From Longimicrobiales bacterium (GTDB lineage Bacteria; Gemmatimonadota; Gemmatimonadetes; Longimicrobiales; Gaopeijiaceae), in contig JANQRP010000014.1 of assembly GCA_028284495.1 (NCBI GenBank), forward strand, positions 186,001-250,000: DNA of 64,000 bases. Direction: 5' to 3'. Below are positions 19,630 to 29,943 of the stretch, piece by piece; the first letter of the stretch is position 1; every line of letters starts with the position of its first letter. The translations under genes and the position numbers were made by a program. The notes beneath the pieces are model-generated. The model saw only the letters and a program-made list of their open reading frames with translations, had not been told where the DNA came from and ran no database searches.

Positions 19630-20519
19630 GGGGGGCTCGCGGCCGTCGCGCCCACCACGGGCTCGGGCTCCCCCGGCTGGGCACCCGGCGGAAGCGGTCG
19701 TCCGGTACGGCGGTGGAGGATCCGGGCTAGGACGTCGGGTCGGTCGGTCTGGATGCCGTCCACGCCCAGGTCGAGCAGGCGTTCCATCTCGTCGGGGTCG
19801 TCGATGGTCCAGGTGTGCACCGGGACGTTCCTGCGCTGCGCCTCGCGGACCACGCGCTCCGTCAGGATCGTGCGAACCCGGCCGGCCACCGGCCAGCGGA
19901 CCGGGATCTGCAGGGCGTCCGCGCGGGGCGTGGGCGACAGCCACGGCAGCCGCGCCAGGACGATGAACGCCGCGATCTGGCGCCGGGTCGCGCCCACGGG
20001 GCCGTTCCACCGAGGGAGCGCCGCGGCGCGGTAGCGGTCGTGGGCGGCCGCCAGGAGGACGCGGTGCTCGGCGCGGTGCGCCCGCACGACATCGACCAGC
20101 GGGCCCGCCACGTCGGGCGCCTTGGCGTCGATGTTGAGCCGCGTCCGCGGCAGCCGCTCGAGCAGATCCGAGAGCCGGGGCACGCCGATCCCCCGCCCCG
20201 CGAAGGGCGCGTCGCCGCCGACGGACCGCCACCGCGCCCCGGCGTCGAGCGAACGGATGTCGTCCCACGTCAGCTCGGCCACCGGCCCCGAGCCGTCGGT
20301 CGTGCGGTCGACGGTCGGGTCGTGGATCACGACCACCTCGCCGTCACGGGTCAGGTGCGCGTCCAGTTCGAGCACGTCGGCGCCCCAGCGGTCCACCGCG
20401 GCGACGAACGCGTGGAGGGTGTTCTCGGGCGCGAGCGCGGCTCCGCCGCGATGGGCGAAGAGGAGCGGCGCGCCCGCGAGATAGGGGTGGCCCGGGCGCA
20501 GCCGCGGACGCCCGATCAC
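19626..20519 (-). CDS. Glycerophosphodiester phosphodiesterase family protein
   Basis: 297 residues, a GDPD TIM-barrel. Catalytic and metal ligands are visible: H23 in HRGG, the E51-L-D53 pair, and H66 in VIHDPTVDRTT; the closing WTIDDPDEMERLLDLGVDGIQTDRP is typical. It hydrolyses glycerophosphodiesters to glycerol-3-phosphate and an alcohol. There is no signal peptide, so a cytoplasmic form is expected. GTG start at 20519, seven bases after the preceding gene; it overlaps tilS. Confidence 0.92.
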   Translation of the reverse strand: MIGRPRLRPGHPYLAGAPLLFAHRGGAALAPENTLHAFVAAVDRWGADVLELDAHLTRDGEVVVIHDPTVDRTTDGSGPVAELTWDDIRSLDAGARWRSVGGDAPFAGRGIGVPRLSDLLERLPRTRLNIDAKAPDVAGPLVDVVRAHRAEHRVLLAAAHDRYRAAALPRWNGPVGATRRQIAAFIVLARLPWLSPTPRADALQIPVRWPVAGRVRTILTERVVREAQRRNVPVHTWTIDDPDEMERLLDLGVDGIQTDRPDVLARILHRRTGRPLPPGAQPGEPEPVVGATAASPP

Positions 20520-20526
20520 GCCTCGG

Positions 20527-21030
20527 TCAGCCCGCCCGCTCCAGCGCGTCGACGTCGGTCGCGTCGAGACCGTGGTAGCGGTGGAGGACGAGGTCGATCA
20601 ACCGATCGGTCGCGGCCCGCTCGACCTCGAGCTGCTCTGCGCTGCCCTCGTCCGCGGCGAGCTGCTCGTCGATCTCGAGCAGGCGTCCCGCGAGGAAACG
20701 GAGGAGGTCCTCGACGACCTGCGGCCTCGGCTCGGCCGGCGCGAGCGCGTCCGGGTTGGTCTCGGTGAGAAGCAGGCCCCGCACGAAGGCGAGCAGGCCG
20801 GGAAACATCAGTTCGGTGAGCGGCTCCCCGTCGTCGGTGGCCTCCTCCTCCATGAGGTTCTCCCACTCGAGCTCGTTCCAGTAGAGGTCGCGCGCCTCGC
20901 CCAGCAGGTGCTCGCGACTGTTCTCCGGAAGCGGAGAATCGTGGACCTCGGGCTGAGCGAGCGCGCGGCCGAGGGCGCGGGAGATCCGGCTCCTTCGGCC
21001 GTCGAGGAGGGTGGCGACGCGGTCGTTCAT
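20527..21030 (-). CDS. Uncharacterised alpha-helical protein
   Basis: About 167 residues beginning MNDRVATLLDGRRSR. No family is recognised. The protein is strongly acidic and predicted helical (runs such as EEEATDDGEPLTELM and IDEQLAADEGSAEQLEVE), without membrane segments, cysteines or a catalytic motif. It is cotranscribed with the phosphodiesterase gene seven bases downstream and diverges from the HEAGH membrane gene. High third-position GC and the tight operon fit support it being real. Start at ATG 21030; a longer in-frame reading upstream looks like non-coding translation. Confidence 0.7.
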   Translation of the reverse strand: MNDRVATLLDGRRSRISRALGRALAQPEVHDSPLPENSREHLLGEARDLYWNELEWENLMEEEATDDGEPLTELMFPGLLAFVRGLLLTETNPDALAPAEPRPQVVEDLLRFLAGRLLEIDEQLAADEGSAEQLEVERAATDRLIDLVLHRYHGLDATDVDALERAG

Positions 21031-21143
21031 CGTGGCGACGAATAGTGGGGAATCGGGGCCGACAACATGCCGAACCTCGCCCGTGGACGAAAGGTGTCCG
21101 GCTCGGGCCCGGCCGGGGGTGGTGGCGCGGGCCCGCCGAGGGC

Positions 21144-21815
21144 GTGCAGGTTGCCTCCATCCCCCCACCGGAGCGCCCTCTCCTGTCCGATTCCACACGC
21201 CCTGCCGGCCCCCGAGCCGGCGGCGCCCCGGGCTCCCGATCCGAGGCCTGGAAGCAGGCGCTGGACGCGCGACTGCTCGGTCGCGACTGGCGTCCCAGGG
21301 CGCTCCTCGTGCCGATCCTCGCGTGGTTCGCGTGGTCCCACACCATCGACCCCGAGTTCCGGGGGATCTACGCCGGCATCAACCTCGCCCTGCACGAGGC
21401 GGGACACCTCTTCCTGACGTGGTTCGGCTCGTCGCTGGTGATGGTGGCCGGCGGCACGCTCTTCGAGGTCGGCATCCCCGCCCTCATCACGGTGTACTTC
21501 TGGCGCCACGGCGACGTGGCCGGTTCGCTGGTGGCGGTGTTCTGGGTCGGGACCGCGCTGCTGTCCGTCGCACCCTACATGGCGGACGCGCGCACGCAGG
21601 CGCTCCCGCTCGTGAGCGTGGGTGGAGGTCCCGTCGGACACGACTGGTTCCTGTTGCTGGACGCCGTCGGCATGCTCGAGCAGGACCGCGCGACGGCACG
21701 GCTGGTGCGCGCGGGGGGACTCGCGACGGTGTGGGGCGCGACCGTGGCGATGGTCGCGATGCTCCGGCGGATGCGCCGCCTGAACGACGAAACGGCGGCC
21801 GACGCCGGGATCTGA
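21144..21815 (+). CDS. Small membrane protein with HEAGH motif (M50-like, uncharacterised)
   Basis: About 223 residues from a GTG at 21144; an ATG at 21045 is possible but adds a low-complexity Arg/Gly/Pro stretch. Four or so membrane segments (about 52-66, 97-119, 126-146, 190-207). HEAGH at 84-88 sits at the start of a helix (NLALHEAGHLFL), and H-D-W-F-L-L-L-D-A-V-G at 166-176 could supply a third ligand, reminiscent of intramembrane zinc proteases. ALPLV and YMADAR segments look conserved. Recalled as a widespread uncharacterised family; the protease role is inference. Confidence 0.75.
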   Translation: MQVASIPPPERPLLSDSTRPAGPRAGGAPGSRSEAWKQALDARLLGRDWRPRALLVPILAWFAWSHTIDPEFRGIYAGINLALHEAGHLFLTWFGSSLVMVAGGTLFEVGIPALITVYFWRHGDVAGSLVAVFWVGTALLSVAPYMADARTQALPLVSVGGGPVGHDWFLLLDAVGMLEQDRATARLVRAGGLATVWGATVAMVAMLRRMRRLNDETAADAGI

Positions 21816-21837
21816 CCCGGGATCGACCGCCGTTTCG
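21788..21837. terminator. Inverted repeat overlapping the stop of the HEAGH gene; possible bidirectional terminator
   Basis: Arms CGAAACGGCGG (21788-21798) and CCGCCGTTTCG (21827-21837) are perfectly complementary over 11 bp. Between them a second pairing, CCGGG with CCCGG, can form an inner hairpin around the stop codon. It lies between the plus-strand gene and the 3' end of the minus-strand tRNA, where a shared terminator would be useful. No T-run follows on either strand, so the role is uncertain. Confidence 0.4.
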
Positions 21838-21852
21838 AGCGCGCACGAAGAG

Positions 21853-21926
21853 TGCCGGAGGAGGGACTTGAACCCCCGACACGCGGATTATGATTCCGCT
21901 GCTCTAACCAGCTGAGCTACTCCGGC
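21853..21926 (-). tRNA. tRNA-Met (anticodon CAU)
   Basis: 74 bases without an encoded CCA. Acceptor stem GCCGGAG pairs with CTCCGGC over seven bp, discriminator A. D arm GCTC...GAGC, anticodon stem GCGGA/TCCGC with loop ATCATAA giving CAT, five-base variable loop, and T arm GGGGG/CCCTC with TTCAAGT. The paired first acceptor position and lack of three G-C pairs in the anticodon stem argue against the initiator. Elongator Met is likeliest; a tRNA-Ile(CAU) substrate of TilS has the same anticodon and cannot be excluded by eye. Confidence 0.93.
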
Positions 21927-21936
21927 GAGGGACGGA

Positions 21937-21966
21937 AAAGCTCGACGCGCCGGGCGTAGGTGTCAA
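21937..21966 (-). promoter_or_regulatory. Putative tRNA promoter
   Basis: A perfect -35 TTGACA (21966-21961, minus strand) stands about 35 bases before the mature tRNA 5' end. At 17-18 bases distance only weak -10 matches (GAGCTT or AGCTTT) are found. Position and the perfect first box support a promoter; the poor second box lowers confidence. Confidence 0.45.
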
Positions 21967-22075
21967 GACGACCGCCCGCCCCGACCGGGGGGTGAACGAT
22001 CCCCACCCGTCGTCCGTATCTTGTACGTGCACGTCCGTCATCCGAGCACTCCCCGAGGACCACCGAGGACACGCC

Positions 22076-23065
22076 ATGGATCCCATCACGATCCTGATCG
22101 CTCTGGTCGCCGTCGGCTTCGTCACGATCATGAGTTCGCTCCGCATCCTGTTCGAGTATCAGCGCGGAGTGATCTTCCGCCTCGGAAAGCTGGTCGCCGC
22201 GCGCGGCCCGGGGCTCATCTTCCTCCTCCCGTTCGGAATCGAGCGCATGCGGAAGATGGACCTCCGGATCATCGCGCTCGACATCCACCCGCAGGACACG
22301 ATCACCAAGGACAACGTCTCGGTGACGGTGAATGCGGTCGTGTACTTCCGCGTGGCGGACCCCACGAAGGCGGTGGTAGAGATCGAGGACTACTACTTCG
22401 CGACGAGCCAGCTCGCGCAGACGACCCTCCGGTCGGTGATCGGCCAGTCCGAACTCGACGAGCTCCTCGCCGAGCGCGAGCGGATCAACAACATCGTGCG
22501 CGAGATCATCGACCAGGGGACCGATCCCTGGGGCATCGAGGTGACCGGCGTCGAGGTGAAGGACATCGGCCTGCCGACCGAGATGAAGCGTGCGATGGCC
22601 CGCCAGGCGGAGGCCGAGCGGGAGCGCCGCGCGAAGGTCATCAGCGCCGAGGGTGAGTACCAGGCGTCGCGCCGGCTCTCGCAGGCGGCCAAGGTGCTCG
22701 AGACCTACCCCGCCGCCCTCCAGCTGCGCTTCCTCCAGACCGTGGTCGAGATCGCCGCCGAGAACAACTCGACGACGCTCTTCCCGCTGCCCATCGACCT
22801 GTTCAAGCCGTTCGCCAAGAAGGTGGGCGGCGGCGGACTGTCGGCCGGCGACGACGTGGATACCGACGACTTCGCGGACGCCCCGATGGCGCTGCCGGCG
22901 GGTGCGACGGAGATGCTCGAGGGGCTGGGCGTCGACGTGGAGGCGGCGCTCCGGGCGCTGCCGGAGGGCGCGAGCCGCGGCGAGATGGTCGAGGTCGCGA
23001 AGCGCGCGCTCGGGCTGGGTGCCGGTGGCTACGACGCGGAGTCGGACGGCGGCGGAGGGGGCTGA
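22076..23065 (+). CDS. SPFH/Band 7 family (stomatin-like, slipin) membrane protein
   Basis: About 329 residues. A single N-terminal membrane helix (about 5-24) precedes a Band 7 domain with [14 protein letters not shown] and [15 protein letters not shown], then a helical region ([21 protein letters not shown]) typical of slipins, and a Gly/Asp-rich C-terminus. Such proteins form membrane-attached oligomers that influence proteases and membrane domains. ATG at 22076 follows GAGGAC at good spacing. An NfeD partner, often adjacent to slipin genes, is not present. The 3' end overlaps the convergent DUF5924 gene by 37 bases. Confidence 0.93.
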   Translation: MDPITILIALVAVGFVTIMSSLRILFEYQRGVIFRLGKLVAARGPGLIFLLPFGIERMRKMDLRIIALDIHPQDTITKDNVSVTVNAVVYFRVADPTKAVVEIEDYYFATSQLAQTTLRSVIGQSELDELLAERERINNIVREIIDQGTDPWGIEVTGVEVKDIGLPTEMKRAMARQAEAERERRAKVISAEGEYQASRRLSQAAKVLETYPAALQLRFLQTVVEIAAENNSTTLFPLPIDLFKPFAKKVGGGGLSAGDDVDTDDFADAPMALPAGATEMLEGLGVDVEAALRALPEGASRGEMVEVAKRALGLGAGGYDAESDGGGGG

Positions 23066-24158
23066 GCCGGGCCGATCGAGTCGGCCACCGGCGAATCGGG
23101 CGCTGGCGGATCGGGGGCGGGCACGGCAGGCGGAGCACCGCCCTCGGTCACCTCGATGCTCGCCACGCCGAACAGTCGACCGGCGGTGGTGAGCCGCGCC
23201 TCCCAAATGCCGGGATCGATCAGCCCGTCCTCGTCGATCCAGGCGTCCCATACTCGGAAGCCCTCGCCGTGCGCGAGGATCTCGATCTCGCGGGTGAGCC
23301 GCACCCGCTCACCGTTCCGACGCCACTCGATCCGGACGGTGGCCGGCACCGACGCAGGGGCGAAGACCTGGGCGAGCATGACCATGCGCCCACCGACACT
23401 CGCCTGTGAGGTCGACGCCCCAAGCGAGTCCGCCAGCACGAGGCCTTCACGCTCGATGTCGGAGGCGAAGGTCGCGGTGTCGAGACGAAGCGGGACCGGC
23501 GGGACGAGGACCGGCGCGAACAGCGTCACCCCGATCACGGCGGCCGCACCCGCGGCGGCGAAGGCCACCTCGCGCCGCGTCTTCATGCCGGTCCCCTGCC
23601 CCGCGATCGGCGCCGACACCACGACGGCCAGCAGGCCCGACACCGGCGTCGCCCAGTTCGGATCGAGTCCGAGCGTCATCGGCAGCAGCAGGTTGAGCGC
23701 CGAGAACGAGACCGAGGCGAAGAAGAGCATACCGAAGATCGGGCGCGTGCGCAGCCACCGGTCGAACACGACGTCCGCGCACGAGAAGAGCGCGAGCACC
23801 GCCAGCGCCGCGGGAAGCACGACGTTCCACGACCCGATCACGGTCGAATAGGCGTAGAACGGGAGCAGGAAGAAGAGGGTTTCCTGGAACATCCCGCGCG
23901 TCAGCCAAGACCCGACCTCCGCGCCCACGCCGGGCAGCGCGTCGGGGTCGGATCCGGAGGTGATGCGGTTGAGGACGAGCGTGGACGCCCACGTGATGCC
24001 GAGGAAGGCGACCACCCACGGGATGAACCCGTACCGCTCGCGCGCGAGCACGAGCACGGCGATCCCGGTCGCGAGAGCCCAGACCGAGTGGAGCCACCAG
24101 AAGAGCGTGCGGTGCCGGGCCCAGAGGTCCCGGATCCGCGACCGGAGGGTGGTGTCGC

Positions 24159-24162
<4 letters not shown>
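23029..24162 (-). CDS. DUF5924/DUF2914-type multi-pass membrane protein
   Basis: 377 residues. The N-terminal 225 residues contain about seven membrane helices; residues about 240-345 form a soluble beta-rich domain with [10 protein letters not shown] and F-R-V-W-D-A-W-I-D patterns that match DUF2914; the tail is Pro-rich. Function is unknown; the family is annotated DUF5924 in environmental bacteria (recalled). GTG start at 24162 overlaps the ftsB stop (GTGA). Its last 37 bases lie under the opposite-strand SPFH gene. Confidence 0.8.
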
Positions 24163-26510
<2,348 letters not shown>

Positions 26511-26526
26511 CGTCGACGATCCCCGC

Positions 26527-27513
26527 TCACGAGGCGCCCCAGTGGGCGAACCCGCCGTCCAGCGGCTGCCGGGTGCCGTCCGCCGCCAGGAGGAACGCGC
26601 CTCGCCCCTCTCCGACCCGGCCGACGCGGGTGAGCGGGACGCCCGAGGTCGCCCGGACCGCGTCCTCCCCGCCGTCCGCGCCCTCCCCGACGTCCGACGG
26701 GGCGGCCGCGAGAAGCAGTTCGTAGTCCTCGCCGCCCTCGAGCGCCAGGCGGAGGGCGTCGTCGGGGCTCCGTGCGGCGACAGCGGCGGGCGCCACGGGG
26801 ACGCGCTCGGCCTCGATCACCACCTCGACGCCCGAGGCGGCCGCGAGGTGGCGCGCATCGGCGGCGAGCCCGTCGGAGAGGTCGATGGCGGCCCTCGGGT
26901 CGAGGTGCGTGCGGAGGGCGTCGATGGCCGCGAAGCGCGGCGCCGGCCGTGCGAATCGGTCCCGAAGCGCGTCCGACGGAACTCCATCCGACGACCAGGT
27001 CGCGACGGCGGCGGCCGCGGCGCCCAGATCACCCGTCACCCAGAGGACGTCTCCGGGCCGCGCGCTGGAACGGCGCCAGGGGCGCCGACCGTCCAGGACT
27101 CCCAGGACCGTCACGCCGATGGTCAGGGGCCCGTCCGCGCGCGCCAGATCGCCGCCGAGCAGCGAGGCCCCGAACGCCTCGCCCCCCTGCCGAACGCCGA
27201 TGCCCGCGCGCACGAGCCGCTCCCGATCCGGTCCCGACAGCGACGCGAACACCGCCACCGGATGCGCCCCCATGGCCGCCAGATCCGAGAGCGCCGCCCG
27301 CACCGCCCGCTCGCCGGCGGCCGCGTCGCCGATCCATTCGGCGCGGAAGTGGACGCCCTCGACCGCAACATCGGTGGACACGACGGTGCCGTCCGCCAGC
27401 ACCGCCGCGTCGTCGCCCGGCCCGACCGCCGCGTCGCTCGCGCGCGCGCCGTCGACGATCGCGCGGATCGCGTCGAACTCGGCGCCGTCCGCCAGCCGCC
27501 CGGACAGCGTCAC
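26527..27513 (-). CDS. thiL: Thiamine-monophosphate kinase
   Basis: 328 residues, PurM/AIRS-fold kinase. GPGDDAAVL at 31-39, STDVAVEGVHF, LSDLAAMGA and the C-terminal EGGEDYELLLA are the family signatures. It phosphorylates thiamine monophosphate to the active pyrophosphate cofactor. GTG start at 27513 overlaps the NAD(P)HX repair gene (GTGA). No other thiamine gene is in the window. Confidence 0.95.
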   Translation of the reverse strand: MTLSGRLADGAEFDAIRAIVDGARASDAAVGPGDDAAVLADGTVVSTDVAVEGVHFRAEWIGDAAAGERAVRAALSDLAAMGAHPVAVFASLSGPDRERLVRAGIGVRQGGEAFGASLLGGDLARADGPLTIGVTVLGVLDGRRPWRRSSARPGDVLWVTGDLGAAAAAVATWSSDGVPSDALRDRFARPAPRFAAIDALRTHLDPRAAIDLSDGLAADARHLAAASGVEVVIEAERVPVAPAAVAARSPDDALRLALEGGEDYELLLAAAPSDVGEGADGGEDAVRATSGVPLTRVGRVGEGRGAFLLAADGTRQPLDGGFAHWGAS

Positions 27514-29141
27514 GCGCCCGGCTCCCCGGAGGCCGGGATCGGCAGGTCGAGCGTCACCCAGGGGTCGCGCGCAGGGTCATGTGCGGAGCCCGGCCCACTC
27601 GGCCGCCCACCCGCCCGCGCCTCGGCGAGCGCGGCGGGGAGGTACTCCGGAAGGTCCGCGGACTGGAGCCCCGCCCCCTTCCCCGCGATCCGTGCCGCGG
27701 CCGACGTGAGCCAGAGCCCCAGGCACGCGGCGTCCTCGGGGTCGGCCCCGCGGGCGATCTGCGCCCCGATCGTCCCGGCGAGCACGTCGCCGACCCCGGC
27801 GGTGGCCAGGTCGGAGGACCCCGTGGGGTCGAGCCGGCGGTGGCGCCCCGCCACGAGCGACGGGCGCCCCTTGAGCAGCACCACGGCGCCCGTCCGCTCC
27901 CGCAGGCGCTCGAGCGATCCGAGCCGATCCGCCTGAACGGCCGCCGGGTCGGTACCCAGCAGGCGGGCCGCCTCGCCGGGGTGCGGGGTGAGGACGTCCC
28001 CGCCCCGGGGGTCGCCGTCGGCCAGAAGCGTGAGGGCGTCGGCGTCCACGACGGACGGCACGCCGGCGTCGGCGCCGCCGCCGAGCACGCGGTCGACCAC
28101 CTCGCGCGCATCCGCCCCGAGGCCGACGCCGGGCCCCACGACCACGGCGCGCGACGCCGCGAGCGCGTCATCCAGCGCCTGCGTGTCCGCGCGGTCCACC
28201 CAGACGGCCTCGGGAAGGGCGGCCTGGACGGCGTTCCGGTTCGAGGACACAGACGCCACACGGAGGTACCCCGCCCCGCTCCGAAGCGCGGCCCGGCCCG
28301 CTAGGATCGCGGCCCCCGCCATGCCTTCCGAGCCGGCGACGACCAGCACGGGCCCCGCGGCGTTCTTGTGCGTGTCCGGATCGCGTCGGGGAAGGGCGCC
28401 ACGGGCCCAGTCGCCGTCGAGTGCGGACCATGTGAAGGTCGGTGGGGAGCCGGCCTCGCCCTCGGGCGCGAGCGGCGGGAAGCCGATCTCGACGGACACG
28501 ATCCGCCCCGCGAGGGCGCGAGCGGGAAAGAGGAGCGTGCCGAGCTTGGGCCATCCGAAGGCGATCGTCGCCGTCGCGCGTACGGCGTGCTCCACGACGG
28601 CGCCGGTGTCGGCGTCGACGCCGGTGGGCACGTCGAGGGCGACCACGAGCGGGCGCCTGCCGTCCCCCGAGCGCGCTTCCTGCAGCAGACGCGCGACGCG
28701 GGCGATCTGACCGCGGAGCGCCCCGGACGCGCCGGTGCCGAGCATGCCGTCCACGACGACGTCCGCGGACCTCACGGCGGCGTCCAGCTGTGCGTCCGTC
28801 AGATCGCCCGCGGGCTCTGCCAGGACCCGGTCGCGGGTGAGGAGGCCGGAGCGCGCGTCGGCGGACGTTTCGATCAGGCGAACCTCCTGACCCCACGAGC
28901 GGAGGCAGCGCGCCACGATGCGGGCGTCCCCGCCGTTGTCGCCGCCGCCGGCCACGACGAGCACGCGCCTAGGTCCGTCGGCCGTCATGCCATCGACGAG
29001 GGTGGCCGCGTGGACGCCGGCGCGCTCCATGAGCGCGGCGGAGGGGACGCCGCGGACGTCCATCACCCAACGATCGAAGGCGCGCGCCTCGGTGCCGGTC
29101 GGAACGGGGTGCGGACGACGGAAGAAGGAGTGTCGGCTCAC
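27510..29141 (-). CDS. nnr: Bifunctional NAD(P)H-hydrate epimerase / ADP-dependent dehydratase
   Basis: 543 residues. The N-terminal YjeF_N epimerase domain (about 1-220) has GGGDNGGDA at 65-73 and D-V-P-T-G-V-D-A; the C-terminal ribokinase-like dehydratase domain (about 240-520) has H-K-x-A-A-G-P-V-L-V-V-A-G and the nucleotide motif AGVGDVLAG. Together they repair hydrated NAD(P)H. The GTG start at 29141 gives the normal length. It overlaps thiL. Confidence 0.95.
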   Translation of the reverse strand: MSRHSFFRRPHPVPTGTEARAFDRWVMDVRGVPSAALMERAGVHAATLVDGMTADGPRRVLVVAGGGDNGGDARIVARCLRSWGQEVRLIETSADARSGLLTRDRVLAEPAGDLTDAQLDAAVRSADVVVDGMLGTGASGALRGQIARVARLLQEARSGDGRRPLVVALDVPTGVDADTGAVVEHAVRATATIAFGWPKLGTLLFPARALAGRIVSVEIGFPPLAPEGEAGSPPTFTWSALDGDWARGALPRRDPDTHKNAAGPVLVVAGSEGMAGAAILAGRAALRSGAGYLRVASVSSNRNAVQAALPEAVWVDRADTQALDDALAASRAVVVGPGVGLGADAREVVDRVLGGGADAGVPSVVDADALTLLADGDPRGGDVLTPHPGEAARLLGTDPAAVQADRLGSLERLRERTGAVVLLKGRPSLVAGRHRRLDPTGSSDLATAGVGDVLAGTIGAQIARGADPEDAACLGLWLTSAAARIAGKGAGLQSADLPEYLPAALAEARAGGRPSGPGSAHDPARDPWVTLDLPIPASGEPGA

Positions 29142-29199
29142 GGCTCGACGGGGCCCCGGCTGCGGCCCTGCATGCGACGCTGAAGACGGCGCGGGGAGA

Positions 29200-29394
29200 C
29201 TACTTGAAGCTCTGCTCGACCGACTTCCCGAAGGAGATGTCTCCGTTGTCGATCCGGATGTTGAACCCGCAGTCGGGATTCACGCACACCCATGCCTTGT
29301 ACCGTATGGACGCGCCCTCTCGCCCGTAGTCCGACAGAGGCACCAGGGGCCCGGCTTCGCACTTCAGGCATTTCGGAAATCGCTGGTCACCCAT
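29200..29394 (-). CDS. Small zinc-ribbon protein of unknown function
   Basis: 64 residues. Cysteines C9 and C12 (CLKC) and C37 and C42 (C-V-N-P-D-C) make a four-cysteine zinc ribbon. V-P-L-S-D-Y-G and IRIDNGDI are unusually well-formed for so short a gene and are recalled from similar hypothetical proteins in other phyla. It lies 58 bases before the NAD(P)HX repair gene and 36 after the Minf_1886-type gene, all co-directional. Protein or RNA binding is possible but not shown. Confidence 0.8.
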   Translation of the reverse strand: MGDQRFPKCLKCEAGPLVPLSDYGREGASIRYKAWVCVNPDCGFNIRIDNGDISFGKSVEQSFK

Positions 29395-29430
29395 CTCTCC
29401 TCCTCCCCTGCGGCCATCGCCGGCGCGTGG

Positions 29431-29811
29431 TCAGTTCCAGGCCCCCCACGGGTACCCGCTCTCGAACATCTCTCCGAAGTCGAAGACGTCTGCGAAGTCC
29501 TCGACCCGGTCCTCGTCCTGCTTCACCAGAATCCCAGCATCCACGAGGGCGAACACGATCTCGCCGACATCCTCGGTCGCGTGGACGCCCCAGTGCTCGA
29601 GGACCGTCCGGGACAGCAGACCGTAGCGTTCGATCGCGAGTCGTCCGACCTCGTCGGTCAGCTCGCGGGCGGAAACGTGACGCGGCCTCTCCAGGCGGTC
29701 CATGACCTCCTGCAGGGCGGCGAGCACATGGAGATAGGCGCGCGTATCGAACCGCGCGTCGCGCTCCCTGAGCTGCTCGAGCATCTCGTCTGCGAATTCC
29801 ACGTTCGGCAT
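29431..29811 (-). CDS. Minf_1886 family protein
   Basis: 126 residues. F-D-T-R-A-Y-L-H-V-L-A-A-L, V-S-A-R-E-L-T and the C-terminal F-A-L-V-D-A-G-I-L-V-K-Q-D-E-D-R series match the family first described from Methylacidiphilum and common in Verrucomicrobia and Planctomycetes (TIGR04138, recalled). No catalytic motif is evident; the fold looks like a helical bundle with a winged-helix-like end. Role unknown. Confidence 0.85.
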   Translation of the reverse strand: MPNVEFADEMLEQLRERDARFDTRAYLHVLAALQEVMDRLERPRHVSARELTDEVGRLAIERYGLLSRTVLEHWGVHATEDVGEIVFALVDAGILVKQDEDRVEDFADVFDFGEMFESGYPWGAWN

Positions 29812-29943
29812 GGCGCCAAAGTTAGCCGCACGACGGCACCACGCCAGCCCTCGCGATCCAGCAACCCGGACGGGGTGCCGGAGTTCCCTTTCAGCGGCGC
29901 AAGGCTTGAAAGGCGGCCGACAGGTGGTCCAAACCCGCGGCGA

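Noticed and set aside
21917..23251. 444-codon minus-strand frame opposite the SPFH gene
   Set aside because: Antisense to a clear Band 7 protein; His/Arg/Leu-rich with no recognisable motif.
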